A stretch of DNA of 64,000 nt from Monosporascus cannonballus. Taxonomy: Eukaryota; Ascomycota; Sordariomycetes; Xylariales. Under the pieces are notes generated by a model. It saw only the letters and a list, made by a program, of their open reading frames with translations. It had not been told where the DNA came from and did no database searches. Location of the stretch: positions 62,001-126,000 of the forward strand of contig QJNS01000012.1 of the NCBI GenBank assembly GCA_004154925.1. The letters are read 5' to 3'. Shown piece by piece: positions 45,816 through 57,471 of this stretch (positions are counted from its first letter, which is position 1; each line of letters begins with the position of its first letter). The position numbers and the translations under genes were made by a program.

Positions 45816-47130
45816 TCATCGATCACCATCGTGAACGTGACCTTTTCCAAGCCGGGAAGTTGTGAAAGTCGGAGGTCGAGGGCCCCCCCAGAGGCGCAGG
45901 TCGTTCTCGTTGTCGACTGTAGACTTCACTGTTGAGGGCCCGCAGTTGATGAAGATACGTTCCAACTTTGACACCGAAGATACGGTCTGAACCAAATCAG
46001 AGAGGAGGGTTTCCGTCCTCGGGTACGATCTCAGATCGATACTTAGGTTTTGCAGCAGCTTGGGATTAGCGAGGTCGAATACCGAACCTACGAGCGATAT
46101 AGGTAGCTATTTGGCTCTCCGCGTGAGAAAATGGGGAATTTACCTTCCGACTTGAATCCCAGAGCAAGCGAGCGGAGAGAAAGCTCTGATCCTTTTATCA
46201 ATCCAGCAACAATCTTATTGTCTTGGCATCTTACAACCAGGGACTTCAGACTCTCCAAGGGAGCTTGCTGCATCAGACGAGGTACTAACTCGGACCAAGT
46301 TCCCTTGCCCGCTCCGAATATTGCGAGGTGGCCTAGGCTAGTCAATTTATTAGGCTCCGCGGTATATTGTTCGACGTGCGTAGCTTCGGTGTTCTCATCC
46401 GAGAAACTGACTTCTCCTAAGCCTAGGAATTTCAGGTGAGGGCTCCCCAGAATGAATGGCACAACATCAGACGGTTTGTTCGCAATTAGGCGCTGGACAA
46501 CAAGAGTTCCTGTGACGATGCCTGGGCGAAGGACGCTCCCTCTTAACGGTTCCGGGAACTCTTTGAGGTCCAAGTACATGATCGTCACGCTGAAGATAGA
46601 GTTGAAATTGTGCAGGGCGGCAGAAACGCCTTCGTACCAGGCGACAGCTTCCTTCTCGTCACGGTAATCGATCGCATCCGATTCGTCGATGACGATCCTG
46701 CCGAGATGCCGCGGAATCGTGGTGTTCTCGTGCCTTAGCACAGGTGGCAACTTTTCTACTGCATACACTCCCAGATACCATGTCAGGGAAAAAGGTAAAG
46801 TACGGAGTGAGAGGCAGAAAGAAGCAGCCCAGCAGGTGGTTCATAGTATGGGTAGTGAATAGATGACCATTAATGCCTGCCCTTTTCTAACTACTCGGGG
46901 GCGAAGCCCCCCTATATATACACAAACTGGAGCCAAACTGGTGGGTCGCTGGGCCCCGGAAAGGGGGCCGCACCTTGGCACCTGACATACAAGGTGGTAT
47001 GGCCCCAATAAAGCTCTCGGCAGGGGAGCAGCCAGTCACGACAAACTAACTTCGCCCTAGAATAATCATCCTGGCCAAGATAACTAAGTATCTGGCGAAG
47101 TAATTCTGGGGTGAGGAGGGTAATAGACAT
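45816..47130 (-). CDS. F-box protein with leucine-rich C-terminal region
   Basis: Substrate-recruiting subunit of an SCF ubiquitin ligase, judged from the N-terminal F-box (LLTPELLRQILSYLG, then LVCRDW and ELYW, residues about 6-45). Proposed exons are 47130-46974, 46758-46144 and 46087-45816 (347 residues). The 56-bp second intron (donor GTAAAT, acceptor TAG) is well supported because it restores a leucine-rich frame (FDLANPKLLQNLSIDL). The first intron is less certain: the acceptor at 46759 follows CTGAC and a long pyrimidine tract, but the donor GTGCGG at 46973 was chosen mainly by frame. Later segments (LGHLAIFGAG, LESLKSLVV, LSLRSLALGF, LERIFINCG) are spaced like irregular leucine-rich repeats. 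The target is unknown. Confidence 0.75.
46897..46911. other. Perfect GC hairpin in an intron
   Basis: GGGGGC-GAA-GCCCCC forms a 6-bp all-GC stem with a three-base loop inside the proposed first intron of the F-box gene, an unusual structure in an otherwise AT-leaning intron. Confidence 0.7.
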
Positions 47131-48167
47131 TCCGAGGGGAAAATGGTGTGGACGTCTCGATTGGCCTAGCTTCGCAGGCTTGTAGTCTGCTATGTGACTT
47201 CGATTCACACGGGAAGAAGGAAAGTATTGCTCTATATCATTGGGGTGGGTACGGCTACACGGTACATATATTTGCGCGATATTTGACTCATCAACTTGAA
47301 GGATCCTGTGGCTCGACGCAACTCCCGTATGTTGGCTCCATTGAGGTAGATACCGGCTCAGCCAACATTACGTAGTATTAAGCTGGTAAGCCCCACTGAG
47401 CGGACCGCTGCGTCACTTAAAACAATGTTATGCTATAGTAAGCACGTATGATAGGGGTTGCATAGGAAATGAAAGGTTGGTAAGGAAGTAGCAGAGAACA
47501 GCAGAGGTAGACACTCCCGTATTCGCCTGTTACGTGCAAACAGAGAACGGATAGGTAAAAGGTTGTGGAGGTCAAGTTTGATCGTTTACGGGAACTACCT
47601 TAAACCATGGAATAGGAGTTATATATATCAGGTGGCATGGTCGAGACAGCCAGAGCCATACAATCCGGCTCCTGCGGTAGTCCAAACGACATAGGCCAGA
47701 ATTTATAGGAAAAGCCTCCAGAGCCAGAGAAACGGATAAGAGGTGCTTACGTGGGTTGTAAAGGGGAAGAAAACTCATTTCAAAGCAGTATATTCGCAGA
47801 AGAACATGCATGCCAGTTTACCATAGCGCATCGAATCTTAACTAAGCCGCGCGATATCAGTAGGGCATTGCTACATACTTTTAATCCACTACGATCGCGT
47901 TACTATATGGGAAAATCCTGACAAGGGTATTTAAGGAGCTCTATCCACCCTCTTTTCTAATGCGGAGCGAGCTGTTTATTACGGACTTTTATAATATTTG
48001 TAATGCCTAAAGTCTTACTGACGTCTTAAATGTTTCATGGCATTTATAGTAACTTTTACTCTTTATGTCATATTTCGTATGGATCCTAAGCAGACATCCC
48101 AGCATCATTTTCCAATGCACAAAAAGGCGGAACATGAATAAAGTATGCTACTACTACCATCCAGGCG
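47131..48167. other. Intergenic region
   Basis: Nothing recognisable. It becomes AT-richer toward 47.9-48.1 kb, where the oxygenase 3' end lies. Confidence 0.4.
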
Positions 48168-49226
48168 CTAGGCATTGGTCCTTTGCTTGATCGTATTCCC
48201 CAACTGCCTCGATCGCTCGTCGATCCATTCTCCAGCCGTCCACCTTTGCCCCTCGGGCTTCGGCACGGCACCCGGGGTTAAGTCCTCCAGCACGACATCG
48301 TCCTCGGGTCTCACGAAGTAGACGACGCTGTACCGGTCGTATGCGGCCTGGGCGCTGGGCGCCGCGACCACGCGGTGCTTTCCGCTCGAGACCTTGCCGC
48401 CGGCAAACTCGTGCATGGCGTCTCCCAGGTTGCAGATCGCGTGGCCTGGGACGGGCTTCACCCACTCCCACACCCCGCTCGCGCGGTTTTCGATCTGCAG
48501 CCCGCCCAGCCAGTTGAAGAGCAGGGTCACCGAGCCGAAGTCTGTGTGCGCATAGGTAGTGATCTTCGTCTCAGCCTCGGTACGCATCGTCTCCGTGTTC
48601 GCCGCCTCAGGGTCGCCGGGTCCAAAGGTGAGACGTACGTGATCTCCGCTCCTGCCCTGCAGCTTGTGCTTCGACGTTAGCTGCTCAGGCGGGATGCCTA
48701 GTCGTCCGGCTAGCAGCTCCATGACGAGTAGTCCGACTCCGTGTGCATTCCTCATAAAGCCCTCGAACAGCGGATGAGCCTCTTGTAGGATAGAGGGATA
48801 CGGCACAGGATCCTCGCTCTGCCCCAGGACGTCGTCCTTGCTTACGTTCCAGAACTCCCCAAAGTCGCGTCGCTTGTGCGGGTCATCTTGAGCGACATTA
48901 CCTGGCCCTTTGTAGCCGAAGAGTGTACGCATTTTGGACACTGCTACGTTCTGCTTCACTTCGGTCGGGAGACGGAAGGCAGGGTGAGAGAGCTTCTCAA
49001 GCTCGTCGGCGGCCCTGACGATGGATCTCCCAAGATTGCATGATGTGCAGTCCAGGTAGAAAAATCCATGACTGGTGCAGGCATCCCACAAGTCCTTCTC
49101 TGCTGCGGGGTCCCGATCGATGAGGTGTTGTAGTGAGATGCGCTGGATGGGGGCTTGAGGCAGAGAGTCAGGAAAGGGCGGCAGCACCTCTGGCGTGCCT
49201 GGACGCGCAACAGTGCTGTGAGGCAT
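48168..49226 (-). CDS. 2-oxoglutarate/Fe(II)-dependent dioxygenase (isopenicillin N synthase-like)
   Basis: A soluble non-haem iron oxygenase that couples oxidation of a small molecule to decarboxylation of 2-oxoglutarate. Single exon, 352 residues from the ATG at 49226; the open frame extends to 49379 without an ATG. The N-terminal DIOX_N region (about 25-150) includes LWDACTSHGFFYLDC, which fits the usual W..C..WGFF pattern, and DFGEFWNVSKD. The catalytic jelly roll has the iron ligands H227 and D229 (AHTDFGSVTLLF), the distal H284 (SGKHRV) and the 2OG-binding R298-x-S300 (DRYS). No export signal. Fungal members often act in secondary metabolism or gibberellin-like pathways; the substrate is not predictable. 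It is the last gene before the AT-rich repeat domain. Confidence 0.88.
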   Translation of the reverse strand: MPHSTVARPGTPEVLPPFPDSLPQAPIQRISLQHLIDRDPAAEKDLWDACTSHGFFYLDCTSCNLGRSIVRAADELEKLSHPAFRLPTEVKQNVAVSKMRTLFGYKGPGNVAQDDPHKRRDFGEFWNVSKDDVLGQSEDPVPYPSILQEAHPLFEGFMRNAHGVGLLVMELLAGRLGIPPEQLTSKHKLQGRSGDHVRLTFGPGDPEAANTETMRTEAETKITTYAHTDFGSVTLLFNWLGGLQIENRASGVWEWVKPVPGHAICNLGDAMHEFAGGKVSSGKHRVVAAPSAQAAYDRYSVVYFVRPEDDVVLEDLTPGAVPKPEGQRWTAGEWIDERSRQLGNTIKQRTNA

Positions 49227-49850
49227 CGTTCGTAACGCAGTCGATGGACCCTTCAGCACTGGACGTAAATGTTTAGTGATATACTTTGGTTGGAGTGAGG
49301 GGGTGATGTTGAATGCGATAATGGCCACGAAAATGGTAGCACATAAGGCGACCCCCTCACCAACGCCCCATCCCCCCAACGCGCCACCCCATAACCGCGT
49401 TACGCGTTAATCCACTTACTGATTTCTTTCCCTATAAAAAGCATTTTAATACCATTTTTAAAAATTGAAAAAGCTGTTTTCTTATTTTTTAAAATCTGCG
49501 TTTTCGAACGATATATAGCTTTCGGCTTAATTTCGTATAGTATAAACGATTAAAAAGGTAAAACGTAAAAAGTGTTTACGTTTAATCTTTAAAGGTTACC
49601 AGGTTAATAAACGATATATATTACGCCATATTTAAGATATGCTAATAAAAAATATTAAAATGCGTTAGAAATTATTAATTTTTAAAAAATAATAAGTTAT
49701 TGTATACGATTAATTTAGTTATACGTTATTTTATAAGCAATTCCATTTATATACATAATGTTTTGTTAATTAATAATTGTAATTTTAAATATTTCCAAAA
49801 GAATTAGGTAATCTGATTTTTATATTATTCTTTTAAAATTTATAATTTTG
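49227..49850. other. Transition from genic DNA to AT-rich repeat domain
   Basis: Composition shifts sharply at about 49.4-49.45 kb, from mixed-base DNA with GC-containing gene leader to A/T-dominated sequence. The interval to 49.85 kb holds no gene and looks like degraded repeat. Confidence 0.7.
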
Positions 49851-49855
49851 AAAAT
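49851..49855. repeat. Target-site duplication AAAAT, left copy
   Basis: AAAAT immediately left of the LTR at 49856; the identical AAAAT lies right of the LTR that ends at 57466. Confidence 0.8.
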
Positions 49856-50061
49856 TGTAAAATAATAAATAGCTGTGAGCTAGGTAAAATAACCTCCGAC
49901 TAGTCGTAAAGCAGATTTCAAAAAGTAAATGTATTAGGTTACTTTTATCTAACGTTTCCCATTAGCTGCCAGATGGTAAATTTATATTAGTAAATAGGTC
50001 GGTAGCTAATCGGTAGCTGGTCGGTTACTAGCCTTATTTTTATAAGGGCTGTATTTTTATA
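49856..50061 (-). repeat. 3' LTR of the minus-strand gypsy element
   Basis: 206 bp, the same length as the two other copies (51320 and 57261). Relative to the copy at 51320 nearly every difference is G-to-A or C-to-T, for example GCTAGGTAAAAT against GCTGGGTGAGGT. Confidence 0.88.
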
Positions 50062-50064
50062 ATT

Positions 50065-50077
50065 ATTCCCCTTTTTT
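50065..50077 (-). other. Polypurine tract of the gypsy element
   Basis: Read on the minus strand as AAAAAAGGGGAAT, a few bases upstream of the 3' LTR; this is the expected plus-strand primer site and fixes the element's orientation. Confidence 0.7.
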
Positions 50078-51319
50078 AAGCTATTAATTTTTAATAATAT
50101 TATTATTAATTTAATATAATACATTTTATAAATTTAATTACGTATATTTGCCGATAATATATCGTTATATTATGTTATAAATAATTACAGTAATAATTAA
50201 TATATACCATATTACGTAATTAATTATGCTTTGTCTAATTTTCTATTATAATCCCTTTTTTAACCCTTTTTTATTTACTTTTTTTTCTTTTTGCGTTTAT
50301 ATTTCTATTTTTTTGCGTACGCGGTCCGTTCGGTTTTTCGATTTTTTTTAATTTCTATTTCGCCTTTTCCGTTTATTTTACGCGCCATCTTTATTCGCCA
50401 TATTTTTCTATCGTAAGAAGTTCCAAAAAAATAACATTTTAATATTAATAAGAATTAGAATTCTTTTGGCGTTATTTTTTCGATATCGATAGTAAAATAA
50501 ATATTAATCGTATTAAAAGTAACAATAAGCCGTATTATATTTATGTAATATAATATTAGTTTAATTACCGTATAGTTTACGTTCAAGTTTCGGACGCCAT
50601 AAATTATACCGTAATTAATTATTATTATAAGATTTTTCGCGCGGTAAATAATTGATTTTAATATTTTTAAAATTATTATTTAATTTTTATTTAAATTTTA
50701 ATCGTTTTTAAAAATACCGCCTAAACAATTTTTAATTCGGTATAGATAATTAGAAATTAATCGACAAATGCGAAAAGGTTCGTAATATAAGTATTTAATA
50801 TAAAGGTTTTAACGTAATTACGGTTAATTATTAACTTAATATTTTTCGCAAAACCGAATTCGCCTTTAATACGGTTATTATTAACGAATATCATTTTTTA
50901 ATATAACAAAAATTAATTTTCGATTATTTATTATAATTATAAAGGTTTATTTTTAATGCCGTTTTATGGGTTTATAAATTTAAGTTCTTTTTGTAAATAT
51001 TACGATCTTTTCTTTATTATTTCGTAATTAATTTCCATTTAGGCGTAATTTTAAGATATTTCTATAAATAAGGTAATTTTCGAAAACCGTTATATTATTA
51101 TATTTTCCGTTTACAAATATTTTCCGCCTATTTTTTAATATTTTAACAAAACTTTAATATTTATTAATAACTATAATTTAATAACGGCTTTATTTAGCAA
51201 AATTATTATTATACTTAAGTATATTAAGCGCTTTAAAAATACTACTTTATTTTTAACTAATAATAAATTGTATTCCGGTTATTTAGGCCTTATTTTTCGT
51301 AAAAATAAAACGTTTTTAA

Positions 51320-51525
51320 TGTAAGATAATCGATAGCTGTGAGCTGGGTGAGGTGATCTCCGACCAGTCGTAGAGCAGATTTCAAAAAGTAAGTATATTA
51401 GGTTACTTCTATCTGGCGTTTCTTACTAGCTGCCAGATGGTGGATTTATACTAGTAAGTGGGTCGGTGGCTGATCGGTGGCTGGTCGGCTACCAGCCTTA
51501 TTCTCATAAAGACTGTATTCTCACA
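51320..51525 (-). mobile_element. Solo LTR, lightly mutated, nested in the gypsy element
   Basis: 206 bp, colinear with the LTRs at 49856 and 57261 but much richer in G and C. It begins TGTAAGATAATCG and ends ATTCTCACA, and is flanked on both sides by its own duplication TTTAA (51315-51319 and 51526-51530). No polypurine tract or primer site adjoins it, so it is a solo LTR left by LTR-LTR recombination of a younger insertion rather than an internal end of the host element. Confidence 0.88.
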
Positions 51526-52763
51526 TTTAAGTTTATCCCGAATTTTACGCTTAACAAATGTAATAAATATATCCGCTTTTTATTATCGTATATTTTCCGA
51601 TCGTTTTTCGATATTCCTATGTTAACTTTTTTTAATACGCTTATTAAGAGCTAATTAACGTAAAATTTAATAATTAAATGCAAAATTTTATTCTCGAAAT
51701 AAAAGTTCGACTTTTTTTACATTACTTATAAATTTTCGATTAATATATAATAAAATAATTATTTGTTAAAAACTTAAAAATAATTATATAACTAAATTAT
51801 ATTTTTATATTAATATTTTAAATTTCTTAAAAAAGTGTTATTTGTAATTTTTATAATTATTAAATAATTGATTTTGAATTAAATTATTATTATTTTTTAA
51901 AATTTAAATTATTTTATTTTTTATATAGATATTTAATTTTCTTTTTATAACGTTATAATACTTTAAACGCATATTTAAGGTGTTTTCGAGGCTTTTACGT
52001 ATTATATTTAGCGGGCCAGTTTTTTTATTTAATTAGATATTCGCGTTACCCTTAATTATCTCGATAACAAATAATATTTTTTACTATTTATTTTTCTTAT
52101 TCCTTTATTAAATCCGGTAACGTTAATTAAACGTTATCCGGTTCTCGGTTATATTACGATTTCAATAAGGATATAAAAATATATTATATATTCGTTAATA
52201 TTTAATAAAAAATTATTTTATATGCTTAGAAACTTATTCGTTTTTTAATCGTAATTCGGATATAAATAAGTACAAATATTTTATTTTTAAATCTAAACTT
52301 ATTAATTAATAAATTTATTTATTATTTTAATTAAAATTTTATAAACGTATAACATTAATCATAATATATTTTTTAAGTTATCGTTATTTTTTTCCTAATA
52401 TTCGCATATTACTTAATAAATAGCCGTTATTTTTTCGAAACGTTCCTTAATTCCTTATATTTATTCTTTAAATTTTTATAAAAGATATTTTATTATCTTT
52501 AAAAAATATCCATATAGGGCTTCGAATAAAAAACGGCCGGTAAATATATTTTATATATTATTATATATAAATTCCGCATTTTATAATAATTTTATCTAAT
52601 TATCTTATTATTTATTAACGTAAATACAAAAATAATATTTTAAAATCTAATAAATACGTTCCGTTTGCTTATCGGTTTACGGATAATAAACGGTCGATAT
52701 TTGCCGTTTTATTTTTTATTTTTCGTAAAATTCCGCTTAGAATTAATTCGTTAATAATTTATC

Positions 52764-52970
52764 TTAATTATTAATAAGTCCAGCCGGCGTACCGAATCTG
52801 TATTCCACTCCATCGTAAAATAATCGGGTTAATTCGGTTATAATTAAAATTTTAACTGTAAGAATAAATAATTTTAATTTCGTAAAGCGGTCGACGATCA
52901 CCAGAATTACGTTATCTTTTAGCCCGTTTAAACATAGGTTTTTAGGGAATTTCGTAATAAAATTTAACAA
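52764..52970 (-). pseudogene. Integrase core remnant of the gypsy element
   Basis: The longest surviving open stretch of the element (68 codons). LNFITKFPK, VILVIVDRFTK, LTRLFYDGV and FGTPAG align with the first part of the retroviral-type integrase catalytic core, in which VDRFTK carries the first catalytic Asp. Truncated by stops on both sides. Confidence 0.8.
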
Positions 52971-54974
52971 GATTTTTTAGAAAAAGTATTTAGATAACGG
53001 CAAAAGTTATAGTTATTTATATGATTTATAGTATAACTTTATTATGCCCTAATAATTTAAATATTGCTTAATATATTTTCAAATATCGTTAATTATATTT
53101 TCTTAATAAGGTTTTCTAGTTATTAGTTTTAACATACGGATATATCTTATATATTTTGCCTTTAAATCAGTATAATATTAATTAATTAACTGTTCTCGTA
53201 AAACGTTTTACGTCAAAATTATAAATTTATCTTAATAATATAAAACCTTATTTAAATTTAAAAAATGTCTTTTTAAATTCCGGCTTAACGTTTAGTTATT
53301 CGTATCAACTTTATAATATTTAAATCCTTAATTTGTAATATTCGAACCTGATCGTAAAACTGTTAAAAAATTTTCGATTATAATACCGTTTCGTTTTTGG
53401 CCAGTTTTCTCGTTAAGAAACGTAAAATATATTAATTATAAATAATAACCTTAGCATTAAATTTGTTTTTTTCAAACTTTTTAAAATTCGAATATAATAC
53501 GGTTATCATTATTTAACCGTTAATTATATTATTATTACGATTCGTATTTATATTATTATTCGCAAATAATTAATTCGACAAAGATATAATTCCTTATTTT
53601 TTTCTTTTAAAAGCTTTTTATAATCGTATAATAAGAGTTTTCCGCTTTTTTTATGCGGATAATAATTATCTGAATTTTTGTTACCTGAAATTTATTTAAT
53701 AATTTTGTAACGAACGAATTTTACGTTATTTTTATAAGGCTTTTTGTCTTTTTATAATGCTTTAAGTTACGTTTTATATCTGCGACCATTTTCTATACGT
53801 TTTCCGACTTATTATTCGTAAATCCGAATTTTTTGAATAACGTAAAAATTACGTTTTTATACATAATTTTCTATAATATGTAATCCGGGCATCTAAATAA
53901 CCTATTCGCCGGGTTAATAACGTCCAGTTGGTATTAAATCTTAAAATCAAATTATACAAAACAATAAACCTATCGAGCTAATCTTTTTTTAAAGTTACGC
54001 GCCAGCATTTTTATTATATTTTTTAGCGTCATATAATTGGTAAATATTTTTAAAAAAAATTATACCCTTAAAGTATTATTATTATTATTTTAAGTTTTTT
54101 ATAATCGTCAATAGTTTTTATTATCTTATAACTTACCGCTTTTCGGCTAAATCTAGTTTTCGCGATTAATATATAATTAAGTACTAATATTTTCCGCATT
54201 TTTTGGAAAATATTCTTAATATAATTTTTACCGAAACGTTTATTTTAATTTTAACATTTTTGGCGTTATCTTAGTATCGAAAGATAGTCGCCGACCAAAA
54301 GATATTTTTTAAGTTTTAGACCGCCTTTTTAGCTTTTTCGAATTACTAGAATTTTACTGTTTTATTTTTGCTTTACGCCCTTTTTAAAAGCCTAATAATA
54401 AGTTCGGTAATACGCAAATAATAGGTGATAAATTTCCGATAAAAATTCGCGAATCTTAAAAATATTTAAATATTATAAATTAACTTTAGTTTTAGTTACA
54501 TTTCGATAATATTAACCCGTCAGTAATTTATCCTTATTCCGTCGATATTAATCATAAATTTTAAAAAATTTAATTTTTTTTTAAAAAAAATTCGTGTTTA
54601 AACGTTTCAGCGAATAAGTAATATTATAATAGCCGTTTATAAATTAATTAAAACTACTTCGTATTTTTTTCGTTATTCGAATAAATAATAATAGTATTTA
54701 AATATATTATATATGTGTAATTAATTAATTTAGTTAATATTATATATATATATGCCTAAAATATAGCTAATGTATTAATAAAGCTAAATAACATAACCGT
54801 ATAATTAAAATGCCGGTACTGCGTTCGAAAAACGGTTTTTTATTAATCGCCTTTTTTTTAATTCTAATATAATACTAAATATCCTTAAAATTAATTTTCG
54901 AAAATATATTAATTAATCTTAAACGATTTATGATTTTTGAAATTAAAAATAAAGAATATTAATTTTTTTATTAT

Positions 54975-55035
54975 TACCCGATTTAACGTCTTATAATCGA
55001 CGTATAATCGGAATTTTCCGTCTTTTTTAAATACA
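54975..55035 (-). pseudogene. Reverse transcriptase remnant of the gypsy element
   Basis: The minus-strand reading KKDGKFRLYVDYK then TLNRV matches the conserved early RT motif (KKDGxxRxCVDYRxLN). The usual Cys is Tyr, a G-to-A change of the kind RIP makes. Frames are broken by many stops around it. Confidence 0.8.
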
Positions 55036-57260
55036 AATAATACTAATACCTTTACGTCCGCTTTTAAATAACGTATCCAGCCTATTTTTAGGTTTTTTCG
55101 GATATATTTTTCAAATATTTTTTAAGTTTTCGAAATTAGGTAAATTAGATTAAATAAAGATATTTTTCTTAAAATCAAATTTATTATATATTTTGCTCCC
55201 TAATAATTAAGATATTTTTTACTGCCTTTTCGGAATATGTTTGCCGGAAATTCTTTAAGTATATAAGGAAATCGGTTATCCCTTATTTTTGTTATTTCTC
55301 GAATTCCGGAATAATTAATTTTTCGGTTAAGTTTATTAAATTAATAATATAAATTTATTCATCGAAAACTGTTAAATTTACGGTTTTTTTGCTTATTAAA
55401 ACTTTTATAATAATTTATATAATTATTAACATATAATTGTATTTAATAAAACGCCTAATCGGCCTATTTTTAATTCAAATAATAAAAATCGGGCGCCTCC
55501 TAATTATAACACATTATAAAATAAATTTACTTAAAGTTTCGTTCGTTTTCGTTATTATTTATCATATTAATAAAAATTTCGTAAACCTTATAATATTTGA
55601 TATACGCGCTATTAACGCCGATAAAGCCCAGAATATTTACAGAAATTAATTAGAAATTAAGTTTTCTCGTTAATCTTTTATTTACGGTATTTACTGATAT
55701 TTCGATATCTATATCTATTTATATTACCATATTCCCCGTACTTCTTTTAATAAATACTTTTTTTAAAAAAAGAGCGTTATTTTAACCATCTTATAATTAT
55801 CAGCCGAAATAAACTGGATATATACGCCTATTCCAGCTTCTTTTTTAGGTTTACGTCTAAAGACTGGTTTAATTTATTATCATACATTATAACATTTTGT
55901 ACGGTTTTTGGAAGTTAGTTTCCGTATATTCGAAATAACCAAGTTTTCGTATTTTTTTTTTAGTTTTGTAATCCATATTTCTATAACGTGGTTTTCTATA
56001 GTTATAATATTTAAGTAGATCCTTATAAAAATTAAAAATATTAGATTATACGGCTTTATTTCGATCGGAATTAAATCGACAATTATTTACTTTCCGAAGA
56101 TAAAAACGTTCGTAATCTCTACTGCTTTTACGTAGCGTCTTTAATTTGTTCTAAGGATCTTTTTTTCTAAAAACATTAAAATAGGATCGTTTATCTTTAT
56201 TAATATCTTTGGCGAAAAAATCGGTTTTTTTGGCCTTTTTCCAAACGTCCTAATAATACTTTACCTTATTTATTACGTTATTAATTCGTTTTAACTTAAC
56301 GTCTTTTCGCAACAAAATATTTCGTAACCTTAAAATTATTTTATAAAAATAATCAAAAATAAAACGTTTATTATTCCGATCATTTTCCAGGTTAAAAACG
56401 TTCGTAAATTTTGTTTTATAAACTAAAAACTTTTATTTAACGTAAAAATCTAACAGCGATTAATCAGATTGTTATTATAATTTTATAAATTATTCTCTAT
56501 ACTTTTTATTAATAAAATTAAGATTTACGTAACCTTTTTTAATAAAAATCTATAATTTTTCTATTTTTAATATTTATCGTAATTAAAATAATTAAACGTA
56601 ACGCGGTATAATCGTTAAACGTTCGTAATAAAAACGTCCACATAACTTATGACCTATTAAATATAAATAAAAGCATTTCGCTCTAGCCTTTCGGCGTAAA
56701 TTTCTAAAACAACCTTTATCTAATCTTTTTTTTTTAAATTAACGTACGTCTGGAAAATTTCGGGCAATTATAATACGGTATTCGTTTATCGCCTTTAGGT
56801 TTTTACGATAATATCGTAATTAACTTATACAATTCTGCTTTTCCAACTTATACCACTATTTATTATTCGGCCAGTTATCGGAATAATTCCAAGTATTATT
56901 TATTTTATTAATAAATAATTTCCAAAATCTGGTTATTATTAAAAGGCTTAACTTTTTCTTATTTTAAATTCCGAAACATAATTGTTATATTATATCCGTT
57001 TTTTAACCGTTTAATTAACGGTTATCGAAACGTATCCTTATTATATATATAAAGTAATTCGGGATCTTAGGGATTATAATCCTTTGTTCGTTAAAACTTT
57101 ATTATAAGTTTTTTCGCCTATTCCCATATCGTAATCGATTATTCGTTAATTAAGTTCCGATCGGCGGTCTTTCTGATTAATAATCTAAGTTCGTTTTACA
57201 ATGTCCAAACTTGCTTTTAATAATTATCGCATTATATTCTATAATAAAGATAAAAACAAT

Positions 57261-57466
57261 TATAAAATAATAAATAACTATAAGCTAAGTAAAATAATTT
57301 CCGATTAATCGTAAAACAGATTGCAAGAAATAAATATATTAAGTTATTTTTATCTGGCGTTTTTGATTACCTGCTAGATAGTAAATTTATACTAGTAAAT
57401 AGGTCGGTAACTGATCGGTGGCTGGTCGTCTACCAGCCTTATTCTTATAGAGGCTATATTCTTACA
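57261..57466 (-). repeat. 5' LTR of the minus-strand gypsy element
   Basis: 206 bp, the same length as the other two copies and heavily A/T-converted (it starts TATAAAATAATAA where the youngest copy has TGTAAGATAATCG). It ends TTCTTACA and is followed by AAAAT, the right target-site duplication. Confidence 0.88.
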
Positions 57467-57471
57467 AAAAT
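57467..57471. repeat. Target-site duplication AAAAT, right copy
   Basis: Matches 49851-49855 on the other side of the element. Confidence 0.8.

Larger units (their letters stand above)
49856..57466 (-). mobile_element. RIP-mutated full-length Ty3/gypsy-type LTR retrotransposon
   Basis: A 7.6-kb element (about 7.4 kb after removing the inserted solo LTR) bounded by 206-bp direct repeats at 49856-50061 and 57261-57466 and flanked on both sides by the same five bases AAAAT (49851-49855 and 57467-57471), a target-site duplication. LTR ends are TG...CA in inverted form (TGTAAGA/TCTTACA, seen best in the least mutated copies). Coding order fits the minus strand: reverse transcriptase remnant near 55.0 kb (KKDGKFRLYVDYK), integrase remnant at 52970-52764 (VIVDRFTK, FGTPAG), and a polypurine tract next to the 49.86-kb LTR, which is therefore the 3' LTR. 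No long open frame survives; the whole body is A/T-biased with codons changed by C-to-T/G-to-A. Almost certainly inactive. Confidence 0.88.

Noticed and set aside
51320..57466. A 6.1-kb element bounded by the LTRs at 51320 and 57261
   Set aside because: The flanks do not match (TTTAA against AAAAT), no polypurine tract adjoins the 51320 copy, and that copy has its own perfect duplication; the 49856 LTR pairs with 57261 instead.
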